Notes under the pieces: generated by a model
The model's database searches: none
Told to the model about the DNA's origin: nothing
The model's input: the letters and a program-made list of their open reading frames with translations, nothing else
Made by a program: the position numbers and the translations under genes
Shown: piece by piece, positions 43,769 to 52,803 of the stretch
Numbering within the stretch: position 1 is the first letter of the stretch
Layout of the letters: each line of letters opens with the position of its first letter
Virus record (IMG/VR): IMGVR_UViG_3300025889_009691
Coordinates: 26,292-90,291 of that record
From: a virus
DNA length: 64,000 nt
Direction: 5' to 3' (one strand)

Positions 43769-45388
43769 ATGGCTGATTCACCTGATGTTAGAGAGTATAT
43801 AGACTTAACAATTTTTGACGAAAACCCTGTCACGATTTTGAATGATATTCTGACAACTGGCCGTGGTTTGCTTCCAGAATGGCAGCCGCAGGTTGGTCAG
43901 ATTGAAGTGGTGTTGGCGGAGGCGTTTGCTGTCAGGTCGGCTGAAGTTGTGAACGCAATCAATCGTATCCCTGCTGCCACGACTGAAGTGTTACTGCAGT
44001 TGTTTGGGCTTACTCGTTCTGATGGTGTTAAGGCTACCGCTACTCTTAGTTTGACTTTTACTGAGACAGCGACGTTGCCTGCTGGTACAGAGTTTTTGTA
44101 CGTTAACGCAGTTTCTGGCGTGTCGTACATTTTTACGCTAGATGAAGATGCTTCTTTGACGGTAACTGCTCCGGCTGAGACAGCTACTGGCACGTTTGCG
44201 GTCACGGCTCAGACTGTAGGTACTGCGTATAATTTCTCCGCTGACGGTAACTCGCTTGCGTTGCTGGCTCGTACCGCTACCTTCTTAGAGTCAGCGTCGT
44301 TTTCGGTAAGCCCCTCTGGTGGCAAGAACGCTGAGACCGATACTGAGTACTTTAGTCGTGGTGTGACTCTTTTAGCAAGTTACACTTCTGCGGCTACTAC
44401 TGCTAACCAAATTAAGTATTATACTTCAGGCAATAAAACGTATGCGAACCGTGTGGGTGTGTTTAATCGCCGCAGGTACCGTGATCGTGACACTACGGCT
44501 GATTCTTATGGTTTCCACGATGGTTCGGTTTTGGTTGCTGTGGGTCAAACTGTGTCTAATGCGGCTTCAGCTACGCAAGAGCTTACTGTATCTGCAAGTA
44601 ACCTGAATGATCTTTATGAGTCGTTGGATGAGCGCACTCCTTCTGGGTTGACGATTGATGTGATGTCTGCTGAGCTTGCTGAGATTGATGTTACGGCTAC
44701 GGTTCAGAAGAAAACTGGTTTCACGGCTAGCACGGTTCAGACTGCTATTACGAATGCGCTTAAGGCTTATATTGAGCCTAACACTTGGGATTTTGATCAT
44801 TCTACTGTTCGACGTAATGAGATCATTGCGTTGATTGATGGTGTTGAAGGTGTGGATTATGTTTCGTCTTTGACTATGAACGGAAAGTCTTTGGTTGGGT
44901 CGGATAATGTGGGGTATTTTGCGGATGCTGGTGGTTCAAAGGCTTCGTTTACTATTGACGTAAACTCTGACGCAGCGTCTAAGACTTATATTGCGGGCGC
45001 TGCAGCTATTTTCTACGTTGATTCTACTAGTTCATCAGAAACTCCAGTTGTTTACTTGTACACAAATGAGGAATTCACAACGGACGGATCGGGTAATGCA
45101 ACCGGTGTGGCTTACACTGCTGTGGCTAACGGCCTTCTGTACAATGATGAAACCCGTGGTGGCTCTATTCCAGATGGCACCACTTCGTTTACTGCGGTTG
45201 CTGGCGATTGGGAGGATGCAACTACAGTCACGTTTGCTAGCACATCCACGATTAGCGGCGGTAGCGCTGACTCGTCTACGTTTACCCCGCTAGACTCCGA
45301 CACAGACCCCGCAGTCTCTACAGACATTGCGTTACGAAATCTGGGTACGCTTGTAATTTATGGTGACCTTTCCATAACAGTGGTGTAA
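43769..45388 (+). CDS. Baseplate wedge protein, gpJ/gp6-like, with extra C-terminal beta domain
   Basis: 539 residues from ATG 43769. The first ~370 residues fit the baseplate J family (LPEWQPQVGQIEVVLAEAFAVRSAEVVNAINRIP...LLQLFGL ... GGKNAETDTEYFSRGVTLL ... NALKAYIEPNTWDFDHSTVRRNEIIALIDGVEGVDYV). Residues ~385-510 form a different domain (ASFTIDVNSDAASKTYIAGAAAI ... NEEFTTDGSGNATGV ... GDWEDATTVTF...ISGGS) that recurs at the N-terminus of the next protein. Confidence 0.87.
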   Translation: MADSPDVREYIDLTIFDENPVTILNDILTTGRGLLPEWQPQVGQIEVVLAEAFAVRSAEVVNAINRIPAATTEVLLQLFGLTRSDGVKATATLSLTFTETATLPAGTEFLYVNAVSGVSYIFTLDEDASLTVTAPAETATGTFAVTAQTVGTAYNFSADGNSLALLARTATFLESASFSVSPSGGKNAETDTEYFSRGVTLLASYTSAATTANQIKYYTSGNKTYANRVGVFNRRRYRDRDTTADSYGFHDGSVLVAVGQTVSNAASATQELTVSASNLNDLYESLDERTPSGLTIDVMSAELAEIDVTATVQKKTGFTASTVQTAITNALKAYIEPNTWDFDHSTVRRNEIIALIDGVEGVDYVSSLTMNGKSLVGSDNVGYFADAGGSKASFTIDVNSDAASKTYIAGAAAIFYVDSTSSSETPVVYLYTNEEFTTDGSGNATGVAYTAVANGLLYNDETRGGSIPDGTTSFTAVAGDWEDATTVTFASTSTISGGSADSSTFTPLDSDTDPAVSTDIALRNLGTLVIYGDLSITVV

Positions 45389-45397
45389 GGCGGAACT

Positions 45398-48300
45398 ATG
45401 TCCCATAGAGTTATCAACGCCTTTTCTAGAACAAATCGAGATTTTGACAACACCGGCAACTTCGCTACAAGCTTTGCTTCGTTTACGATAGATGTTGATA
45501 CAGACTTAAGTTCTGAGACAACTTTTGCTGCAGGCGACGCTAGTATTTCATTCACAGATTCCGGCACCGGTATCGTCTACTATTACGATAACGAAGAATT
45601 CACGACAGACGCTTCAGGGGATGCAGTAGGTGTGCAGTTTACGGCCACAGTTGCGGGCGCTACAGAAAACGACACCAACTACGGTGGTTACGTTACAGCA
45701 GGAACAACTAGTTGGGACAGAGTTTCAGGAGATTGGTCTGGTGTAACATCGTCCACGTTCTCAAACATTTCAGCCATTTCTGGTGGCTCCACTGCAAATG
45801 GTGAGTGGAAGATGTTGAAGGGTGACCGTGATAATCGATTAAAGGTTATTGACTTTCCCCTGTACCCTACATACATTCCGAATGAAGCAGCACCATATAG
45901 ACTTAACTCTTTAGTGGTGCGTGCAGGCGTTCAAGACCCTGTAAGCGATATTGTTATTGTTTCGCCGTATGTGGCTGTTGAGGCGGAGAAAGATTTTAAT
46001 GCGGGCATTGCTGCCGTGGCGGTTATTGGAGGATTTGATTTTACACTAGATGTTGAGTTTGCAGCTAACACTTCTGGATCGGCTGAAGACATTATTGCTC
46101 ATACAACTACGACTAGTGCGACTGAAGCCGCAGAAAGCAAGGCTTTTCCGCTGTTTGGTTACTTCAAGTCGCCGGTTGGTGCGCAGTATGCACGGTTGAA
46201 GGTTACGGTCAGCGGCATTGACACGGCGGCAATTTCTCGTAACGACATGTTTGCGTTGTTTGATCCGTTCATGACTTCTATCGGTATAGAAGAAATGGGG
46301 GATGTCTCAGCTAGTATTTACAACTCTCTACCGTCTTTCATGTTGTTAGACGACTTAAACATTAACGATCTTGTGTCTTCATCAGCCGGTTTTCAAGCTA
46401 ACCAGCCGCTACGACGCTACTTAGAAACTCTGGCTACTAAAGTAGACGAAGTTTATACAGAGTTAAAAGAATTTCGGTATGATCGTGCCATCGCAGGAAC
46501 AGAACACAAATCTAAACTAACTGATCCTGATACTGCCCTGTCAGCGTATCTATTCTGGCTTGCGTCGGTTACCGGCTCCACGTTGCTCATTAATTCGAGT
46601 GGGTTCTCACCGTGGGCTGCCCTGGAAGAGTATGAAGGTGCACCTGTATCTGGCGACCCTGGCGAATGGGAAGACTTAGAAAGTCTAGATGACTGGCTAG
46701 CTCTGCAAGACGTTGACCCAGACTTCTTTGATACCACACAAAGTTTCCGAGATCAGTTGCGTACAGGCTTTACCGGCTTAAACGGTGGCCGTCCAGACAC
46801 TATTGAAACTTTTGTGCGGACAATGCTTCAATCAGCTACAGCATCAACAGACGCTGTTGTTGTTAGAAACGAAGATATGGACAACCCCTTCAGGGTTGAA
46901 GTTTTGATTGACCCTAACTCTGATCCTGATCCTACTGGGTCGCTGGTTGCGGATGCGGTAAATAATGGGTTGTCGGCTGGAACGTTTGGTACAAAAACTA
47001 CTCAGGTAATGCAGTCGGGCCGTGGCACATATGATTTCTCTGAAGTAGTGTATCCCAATACGGAATCCGATGAGAATGCAGCAGGGTCGGTTATCTACGG
47101 GCAGCCTCTAATATCTGACTACGACAACCACATACGGCACATTGTGCTGAACACTACGTCAGCTTCTGCTTCAATTCCTGAGCTTGGCGGCGGCGTTGCA
47201 GACAGCCACTATGCTGCCGAGTCTGCTTACTTCTATGGTGATGTAAGTTCGTCCACACCTGGGTCGCTTACCACGGCTTCAAGCAGCCTTGCTGACTTGA
47301 GTGCCGCAACTTCCTACGACATTATTGCTGTCTTAACTGATGTAACTCCTCCGACGGCGGCAGTTTACTCAGGCACAGGTACCGGTACTCCTGACCCGTA
47401 TCTGTTTAGAGAGAAGCGGCTCATTGTTGCGGGGACCGACTCGTCAGGGTCAGACAATGACTGGGCGTTGTACATGGTGTCCGGGTTAACTCCTTCTGCT
47501 GACAACTCCGCACGGTTGTTGTTTGTCGATGGGTTCCAAACCGAAAACTCTACTAACTACGCTTACTCTGATCCGATTGACGGAACGATCTTTAGCCAGC
47601 ACAAAGACATTTGTGTTCGGTTCACGAAAGACGCTTCAAACAACTACACGTTTGCGATTCAGAATACTCTGTATGACGATTGGTCAGACAACACTATTGG
47701 TACGGGTTCGTTCACTCCTGTTTCGGCTTCAGGTGGTGCAGATTCAGGCGTGCAGGTTTTGGGTGAGTTAGACAACAGTTTGTGGTCTGACGCTAGCCCG
47801 CTGTCTTGCGCCGTGAAGCGGGTTATGTTGTTTAATTCAGAAATTGTGTTTACGGGAGAAAGCGATACTTCGTCTGCTGACCATGCTGTTGTGAACGGCG
47901 ATTCTGTTGATGACTACGGGTTGTTCTCGTACACTCCAACTATTGACATTGATCTTAGTGCCGTAACGAAATATGCGTCAACGTTCAATGCGACTTCTTA
48001 CGACTCAGGCACTACAGGCTCCTTGGCCGTTACCGTAAACACAGCGTCTTCAAACGACATTGATATTTTGGCAATGCGTAAGCACTCGACTTACGGATCG
48101 TTGTGGCATTTCGGCAACACTTACGGGTCAGGCAACGGCGACGATTTAGTGGTTTCAGGGTTGACTTCTGGTACATACGACTGGACGGTTTTCAAGATTA
48201 CTCCAAGCACGGGCGCTATTGATAGCTCCAGCACAGGTACTACAGGTGCAGGCGTTACATCTATTACGTTCAGCGCTGATGACTATAGTGGAAACACTGT

Positions 48301-49015
48301 GCTGTCTATTGAAGTTGTTGCGACCGGAGACGCTTTTGGTACAGGTACTGCTGCTGGCGGTAACGCTGTAGCATTCTTTGAGCCTGACACTATCGACACA
48401 ATTGATAGCGCTACAGAGTCTAGCGGTACTGACGATCAGGGAGCTACTTGGACTTTGACACGTGGCTGGCCTACAGGCGGCACATACTCTCCCAGTCAGC
48501 CTATTGACAAAGACATGATTCATATGTATGAATCGTCACCTAAAATTGCTAACGCTCCTTCCCTTGAGCATTGGTCTCCGTTCTCTGTAGTGATGCACGT
48601 GCGTAGGTTCTGGACTGGTACTGAAGGCGTTGATACGTTTGATGTTTTAAAAATTCAAAATGCTGATGGCCACGGCCTGCACATCTACTACGACGGGCCT
48701 AAACTTAAAGCAGACTATACTGATGGTACGGAGACTGAATCTGTAGAGTGGACTGAATCCCCTGATTACGGTTCTTGGCATCGGGTTGTTGTGCGTCGAA
48801 ACAAAACAAATCTAAGTTTGGTGGTTGATGGCACTAGTATTGATACGGCTTCTGTTGCTTTAACTTCGCCGTTCTCAGCAGAAACTAGTCTGGCATTTTT
48901 GAGCGAAGGAGCGTTGAGTTCTTGGGTTCCTCGTTTCGGTTTGGCCCATTTTGGTTTCTTCTCTAGGTACCTTGAAGATAATGAAATAACGCTTCTTGAG
49001 AGCGAAATTTCATAG
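45398..49015 (+). CDS. gpI-like baseplate protein with shared beta domain and C-terminal LamG-like domain
   Basis: 1,205 residues. Residues ~20-130 repeat the domain ending the previous protein (ASFTIDVDTDLSSETTFAAGDASI ... NEEFTTDASGDAVGV ... GDWSGVTSSTF...ISGGS). Residues ~290-510 fit a phage tail protein I region (IYNSLPSFMLLDD ... QPLRRYLETLATKVDEVYTEL ... SAYLFWLASVTG). After a long beta-rich region with bacteria-surface-type composition, residues ~1050-1205 look like a LamG/concanavalin domain (GLHIYYDGPKLKADYTDGTETE ... WHRVVVRRNKTNLSLVVDG), likely to bind glycans. It links wedge to fibres. Confidence 0.8.
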   Translation: MSHRVINAFSRTNRDFDNTGNFATSFASFTIDVDTDLSSETTFAAGDASISFTDSGTGIVYYYDNEEFTTDASGDAVGVQFTATVAGATENDTNYGGYVTAGTTSWDRVSGDWSGVTSSTFSNISAISGGSTANGEWKMLKGDRDNRLKVIDFPLYPTYIPNEAAPYRLNSLVVRAGVQDPVSDIVIVSPYVAVEAEKDFNAGIAAVAVIGGFDFTLDVEFAANTSGSAEDIIAHTTTTSATEAAESKAFPLFGYFKSPVGAQYARLKVTVSGIDTAAISRNDMFALFDPFMTSIGIEEMGDVSASIYNSLPSFMLLDDLNINDLVSSSAGFQANQPLRRYLETLATKVDEVYTELKEFRYDRAIAGTEHKSKLTDPDTALSAYLFWLASVTGSTLLINSSGFSPWAALEEYEGAPVSGDPGEWEDLESLDDWLALQDVDPDFFDTTQSFRDQLRTGFTGLNGGRPDTIETFVRTMLQSATASTDAVVVRNEDMDNPFRVEVLIDPNSDPDPTGSLVADAVNNGLSAGTFGTKTTQVMQSGRGTYDFSEVVYPNTESDENAAGSVIYGQPLISDYDNHIRHIVLNTTSASASIPELGGGVADSHYAAESAYFYGDVSSSTPGSLTTASSSLADLSAATSYDIIAVLTDVTPPTAAVYSGTGTGTPDPYLFREKRLIVAGTDSSGSDNDWALYMVSGLTPSADNSARLLFVDGFQTENSTNYAYSDPIDGTIFSQHKDICVRFTKDASNNYTFAIQNTLYDDWSDNTIGTGSFTPVSASGGADSGVQVLGELDNSLWSDASPLSCAVKRVMLFNSEIVFTGESDTSSADHAVVNGDSVDDYGLFSYTPTIDIDLSAVTKYASTFNATSYDSGTTGSLAVTVNTASSNDIDILAMRKHSTYGSLWHFGNTYGSGNGDDLVVSGLTSGTYDWTVFKITPSTGAIDSSSTGTTGAGVTSITFSADDYSGNTVLSIEVVATGDAFGTGTAAGGNAVAFFEPDTIDTIDSATESSGTDDQGATWTLTRGWPTGGTYSPSQPIDKDMIHMYESSPKIANAPSLEHWSPFSVVMHVRRFWTGTEGVDTFDVLKIQNADGHGLHIYYDGPKLKADYTDGTETESVEWTESPDYGSWHRVVVRRNKTNLSLVVDGTSIDTASVALTSPFSAETSLAFLSEGALSSWVPRFGLAHFGFFSRYLEDNEITLLESEIS

Positions 49016-49021
49016 TAGAAT
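48993..49021 (+). promoter_or_regulatory. Promoter of the fibre gene at 49045
   Basis: TTCTTG (48993-48998), 17-nt spacer, TAGAAT (49016-49021). GGAAAGG lies downstream as ribosome site, 9 nt from the ATG. Confidence 0.5.
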
Positions 49022-49044
49022 ACTTGTAGGAAAGGACTATTCTC

Positions 49045-50484
49045 ATGGCTGTTACGCAAACAACTCGCTTCCAACTATATCGCTGGAGTTCTGGTGCTGA
49101 CCAGTTTACCCGTGCACAGATGACCGAATCTCATGATAACCTTGAGGCGGAAGGTGCAGGTTATTCTCAGGCAGGGTCACGTCCTGCTGCGGCTGCAGAG
49201 TACGAAGGCTTCTTCCATTATGACTCTACAGACAGTTCTGTAGGCACGTTGTCGTACTGTAACGGTACGGCTTGGTTTGATGTGGGCGCTCCAGGGTCTG
49301 TTACTTCTCTGGATGGTGCCACGAGTGATGGTACGTCTAACTTTTTTGCACGTGCGGATCATACCCACGCTTTGGATGACAGTATTGTCACTACAGCTAA
49401 GCTTAATGATTTAGCGGTTACGACTGGTAAGCTAAATGATCTGGCTGTCACGACTGGCAAGATCGCTGCTTCTGCTGTTACTAACGCCAAGCTTGGTTCC
49501 GATTTGGATGCTTCTAAGTTGACGGCTGGTACATTACCGGCTGCCCGTATTGGTTCTGCCGCTATCACGAACGATAAGTTGGCTTCTGATTTGGATGCCA
49601 CGAAGTTATCTACTGGCGAGTTGTCTATGGATCGTATTGCGACTAGCGCAATTACTCATGAGAAAATTGAGGATTCTGTTGGTTTGTCGGTGGTGGGTCG
49701 TTCAGCTAACTCTACGGGTGTTGTAGCAGATATTACGGCGGCTTCTGATAATCAGGTGCTTCGACGTAGCGGTACTTCTATCGGGTTTGGTACGGTAGCT
49801 ACTGATGGTATTGCTGCTAATGCTGTGACTGTTGATAAGGTGGAGCAGGTTGCTGGGCATGGTATTTTGGCTCGTGTGGCTGGTACGACTGGTAATTTGT
49901 CTGAGTTGACTGCTGGCACGAACACTGTTTTGAATCGTGGTGCTTCTGGCAATCTGCAGTTTACTTCTGTTACGAACGATATGCTTGCTGGTAGTATTAC
50001 TAGTGATAAGATAACTTCTCTTGATGCGACTAAGTTGACTGGTACTATTGATTCTGCTCGTCTTCCTGCAGACGTTGAGTTGGGTACGAACACTACAGGT
50101 AATTATGCTGCGGCAGTTGCTGTGTCAGGGTCTGGTCTTGACATTTCTGGAACAGCCGGTGAAGGCACAATCTTTACCCTTTCACACGCTGATACTTCTA
50201 CAATTGCAGGAAATCAGGGTGGACTTACTGACAGTGGTATTGTTATTGAAGATATTACTGTTGACGGTTTTGGTCATGTTACTGCGGTAGATACCGTTAA
50301 CCTTAACAACATCTACTATACAAGAGAACTCGCAGAGAGTTTGTTCACAGACACCGCCAGAAAATCGTATGGCGGCTCCACGACCACTTCTCGAAACTCA
50401 AACGCTTACCACAACATTTTCGTTACCGGGTCCACACCGTCTACGTCTGGTGCGAAGGCTGGCGATATTTGGTTTGAGACATAA
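49045..50484 (+). CDS. Tail fibre protein with short repeats
   Basis: 479 residues. The N-terminus FQLYRWSSGADQFTRAQMTESHDNLEAEG and then a run of degenerate ~9-20-residue repeats (ITTAKLNDLAVTTGK, SAVTNAKLGSDLDASKL, SAAITNDKLASDLDATKL), a common shaft design. The C-terminal part (FTLSHADTSTIAGNQGG ... TSGAKAGDIWFET) is a fibre end. It is followed 11 nt later by another surface protein. Confidence 0.85.
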   Translation: MAVTQTTRFQLYRWSSGADQFTRAQMTESHDNLEAEGAGYSQAGSRPAAAAEYEGFFHYDSTDSSVGTLSYCNGTAWFDVGAPGSVTSLDGATSDGTSNFFARADHTHALDDSIVTTAKLNDLAVTTGKLNDLAVTTGKIAASAVTNAKLGSDLDASKLTAGTLPAARIGSAAITNDKLASDLDATKLSTGELSMDRIATSAITHEKIEDSVGLSVVGRSANSTGVVADITAASDNQVLRRSGTSIGFGTVATDGIAANAVTVDKVEQVAGHGILARVAGTTGNLSELTAGTNTVLNRGASGNLQFTSVTNDMLAGSITSDKITSLDATKLTGTIDSARLPADVELGTNTTGNYAAAVAVSGSGLDISGTAGEGTIFTLSHADTSTIAGNQGGLTDSGIVIEDITVDGFGHVTAVDTVNLNNIYYTRELAESLFTDTARKSYGGSTTTSRNSNAYHNIFVTGSTPSTSGAKAGDIWFET

Positions 50485-50495
50485 GGAGCACTAGT

Positions 50496-51278
50496 ATGGG
50501 TATTCACTATATGCCTACTGATGGTGGTTCTTGGACTGAAATTCCTGCTGGCGACGCTAAATACTATGATTCTTCAAGCGGCACGTGGAAAGTAATTAAA
50601 AAGGGCTATTATATGCCGACTGATGGCGGTTCGTGGACACAGTTCTACACTGGTTCTGATCCGATCACGATAACGATGCGTCCAAATGGTTTCAGTTCGT
50701 ATCCGACACGATTTGCTCGTGGTTCAAGTTGGGGCACCACTTCTAACGGTCCTGCAGGCGGTACTGAGGGCGTTAGAACAATTGCTTGCGGCAGGTACTT
50801 TACTGGGGCAAACACGCAGAGATACTACGGCGTGATGAACTTTGCGTTCACGAGCAACGCCACGTTTCTGCAGGATGAGCTTGATGAACGCCCGGTTGTA
50901 TCATCCGCTACGCTTCGACTTACACGAGACACTGTGACGCATGGAAAGTCCATTCCGGGCAGTAGTACTATTTACATTTCGCCTTATAACGGAAACACGA
51001 CGACTTCTTCGCCTAACACTTCCGATGTTGACTTGTCAAAAAGAGTGTCAGCTTCGTCAACCGGGTTAACTAGAGGCTCTGATATTACAATCGATTTGAA
51101 TCAAACGATTATTGACGAGTTGGCTTCAACTGGGAATCTTGCTATCACAAACGTCAGCTCTGGTTTAGCTGACTACGGGGCAAGTTTAGATGAAAACTAT
51201 TTGTGGTTCTTTGGCATCAACAACACGTCAGATGCAAACAAGCAGCCGCTTATCACAATGACATTAGACTACACCTAA
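50496..51278 (+). CDS. Virion surface protein, beta-sandwich
   Basis: 260 residues with GGAG ribosome site. The N-terminus carries two copies of the short unit YMPTDGGSWT (residues ~5-14 and ~39-48). The rest is beta-rich, with a pattern like DNRLRE/CBM-type domains (TRFARGSSWG ... YGVMNFAFTSNATFL ... ATLRLTRDTVTHG ... LAITNVSSGLADYG...WFFGINNTSD). It probably sits on the fibre or baseplate and binds cell surface sugars; this is inference. Confidence 0.7.
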   Translation: MGIHYMPTDGGSWTEIPAGDAKYYDSSSGTWKVIKKGYYMPTDGGSWTQFYTGSDPITITMRPNGFSSYPTRFARGSSWGTTSNGPAGGTEGVRTIACGRYFTGANTQRYYGVMNFAFTSNATFLQDELDERPVVSSATLRLTRDTVTHGKSIPGSSTIYISPYNGNTTTSSPNTSDVDLSKRVSASSTGLTRGSDITIDLNQTIIDELASTGNLAITNVSSGLADYGASLDENYLWFFGINNTSDANKQPLITMTLDYT

Positions 51279-51323
51279 CAGCCTCCAAGGAGGTAAGGTT
51301 ACAACAAACAAAGGAGGGCTGAC

Positions 51324-51623
51324 ATGTGGTCAGAATTTATGAACATGACTATACCTGCCCTCGTAGGCTCAGGCGTCACTTTCACCGGCCTTATACTTTC
51401 AAGCAGACTAAAAAGCAAAAAACTAAACATGGAAGTAGACGCTGCACAAGACTTTGTGTGGCTAGATTTAGTCAAGCAAAGTCGTATAGAATACGCTTTA
51501 CAGCGAAAAGAAAACAACAGGCTGCGGTACATTGTTCATCATTTGCAAGAAGAAATTTCAGACCTTGAACGCAAAAACGCAGACCTAACTCAGCAAATAG
51601 TTGATCTAAAATCCCAAACATAG
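51324..51623 (+). CDS. Membrane protein with one helix and a coiled coil
   Basis: 99 residues behind a very strong AAGGAGG. One N-terminal membrane helix (~residues 9-27, PALVGSGVTFTGLILSS), then a basic stretch, then a C-terminal coiled coil (LRYIVHHLQEEISDLERKNADLTQQIVDLK). The layout recalls Rz-like or holin-accessory proteins. No holin with several helices is next to it. Function open. Confidence 0.75.
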   Translation: MWSEFMNMTIPALVGSGVTFTGLILSSRLKSKKLNMEVDAAQDFVWLDLVKQSRIEYALQRKENNRLRYIVHHLQEEISDLERKNADLTQQIVDLKSQT

Positions 51624-51636
51624 TCAGGAACATAAC

Positions 51637-51945
51637 ATGAGCGAGCCAGTACCATTCAACGAAAGAGACGACGAAGACTCTGTAGACGATTTGCTGGCTA
51701 TGCTAGCAGATGCAGTTACAGACACTGACAGTCCTCAAGATATGGTCCACGAACTAGTCAACAACGTCTTTGAATCTACTGACCAGATCGCTGTGCTAGG
51801 TAACTTTGTTTTTATCGGTGAAATTGTCGATGAAGAAGGTTTATCACGTTTGATGGTTGTAACGTCTGACAATTTACCGGAGTGGATTGCTCGTGGCATG
51901 ATGTCTACGGCTGAAGACTATATTATGGGTGGGCCGTTAGAATGA
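51637..51945 (+). CDS. Hypothetical acidic protein
   Basis: 102 residues, strongly acidic N-terminus (FNERDDEDSVDDLLAMLADAVTDTDS). No domain seen. Its stop overlaps the next start by 4 nt (ATGA), so it is coupled to the adaptor-like gene. Unknown role in the fibre cluster. Confidence 0.7.
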   Translation: MSEPVPFNERDDEDSVDDLLAMLADAVTDTDSPQDMVHELVNNVFESTDQIAVLGNFVFIGEIVDEEGLSRLMVVTSDNLPEWIARGMMSTAEDYIMGGPLE

Positions 51946-52283
51946 CAGCCGGTAGATACGACATTGACTGTGTGAAAGGTTCTCCGTTATCTAAAACATT
52001 AACGATCAAGAATCCAGACAACCAAAACGCTGATTTGAATATTTGGGCTTCCCGTATGCAGTTGCGGAAAACTTCTGCGTCTCCCACGGCAACTTTAGAG
52101 CTTACAACTTCTAATGGTAGACTAGAGCATGATGTGGATGCTGCTACAATAAGTATAAGCCTATCGTCCGACGAAACAGATGAGTTGGCTGTGGGTAGTT
52201 ACGTTTATGATTTGGAGTTATACACAACTGAGGGGTCTCCTACAGTCCTTCGGTTGGTTCAAGGGTTCTTTACGGTGAGTTAA
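51942..52283 (+). CDS. Baseplate/fibre adaptor-like beta protein, copy 2
   Basis: 113 residues, paralogue of the 42528 gene: YDIDCVKGSPLSKTLTIKNPDNQNADLNIWASRMQLRK ... TLELTTSNGRLEHD ... YDLELYTTEGSPTVLRLVQGFFTVS. The next gene starts one nt after its stop, as in a fibre operon. The two copies, 9.4 kb apart, bracket the main fibre genes and could adapt two different fibres. Confidence 0.75.
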   Translation: MTAGRYDIDCVKGSPLSKTLTIKNPDNQNADLNIWASRMQLRKTSASPTATLELTTSNGRLEHDVDAATISISLSSDETDELAVGSYVYDLELYTTEGSPTVLRLVQGFFTVS

Positions 52284-52793
52284 ATGTCAGATTACACGGT
52301 GAGTATTGTAGAAGCTGAATCCAATACCATTTCGGTTGAAGAGCAAGCGTCTGCTAACGTTACAATTCAAGATATTCTTAACTCGGTTACGGTGTCCGAA
52401 ACTGACGCTAATAGCGTTACTGTCGTGGCGTCTACGTTTGTTAACTCTGAAGGTTCTGCGTCTAGCCTTTATTATTCGACAGGCGACCCTTCTGATGCTT
52501 TGGGGTCTGAAGGTGATTTTTATATTGATACGTCAATTGGTAAACTGTGGGGACCGAGGAGTGAATCTTCTTGGGCGTCTGACCCGTTGCCGCTTATTCC
52601 TAAACGACACACTCATACGCAATCGGTTGCTTCTAGCAGTTGGACTATTTCGCATGCTTTGGACGGTTATCCGTCGGTAACTGTTGTTGATTCTGCAGGG
52701 ACAGTTGTTGTCGGTAAGGTATCATATAATAGTACCAGTAGTGTCACGGTTGACTTTCAAGGGTCTTTTACTGGTTTGGCTTATTTAACTTAA
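52284..52793 (+). CDS. Fibre-associated beta protein
   Basis: 169 residues. Beta-rich; a short collagen-free stalk-like region and the YYSTGDPSDALGSEGDFYIDTSIGKLWGPR block are typical of phage fibre proteins. The C-terminal ~60 residues (HTHTQSVASSSWTISHALDGYPSVTVVDSAGTVVVGKV...) resemble the tip of the next fibre. It starts directly after the adaptor-like gene. Confidence 0.72.
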   Translation: MSDYTVSIVEAESNTISVEEQASANVTIQDILNSVTVSETDANSVTVVASTFVNSEGSASSLYYSTGDPSDALGSEGDFYIDTSIGKLWGPRSESSWASDPLPLIPKRHTHTQSVASSSWTISHALDGYPSVTVVDSAGTVVVGKVSYNSTSSVTVDFQGSFTGLAYLT

Positions 52794-52803
52794 TGGAGGA
52801 AAA

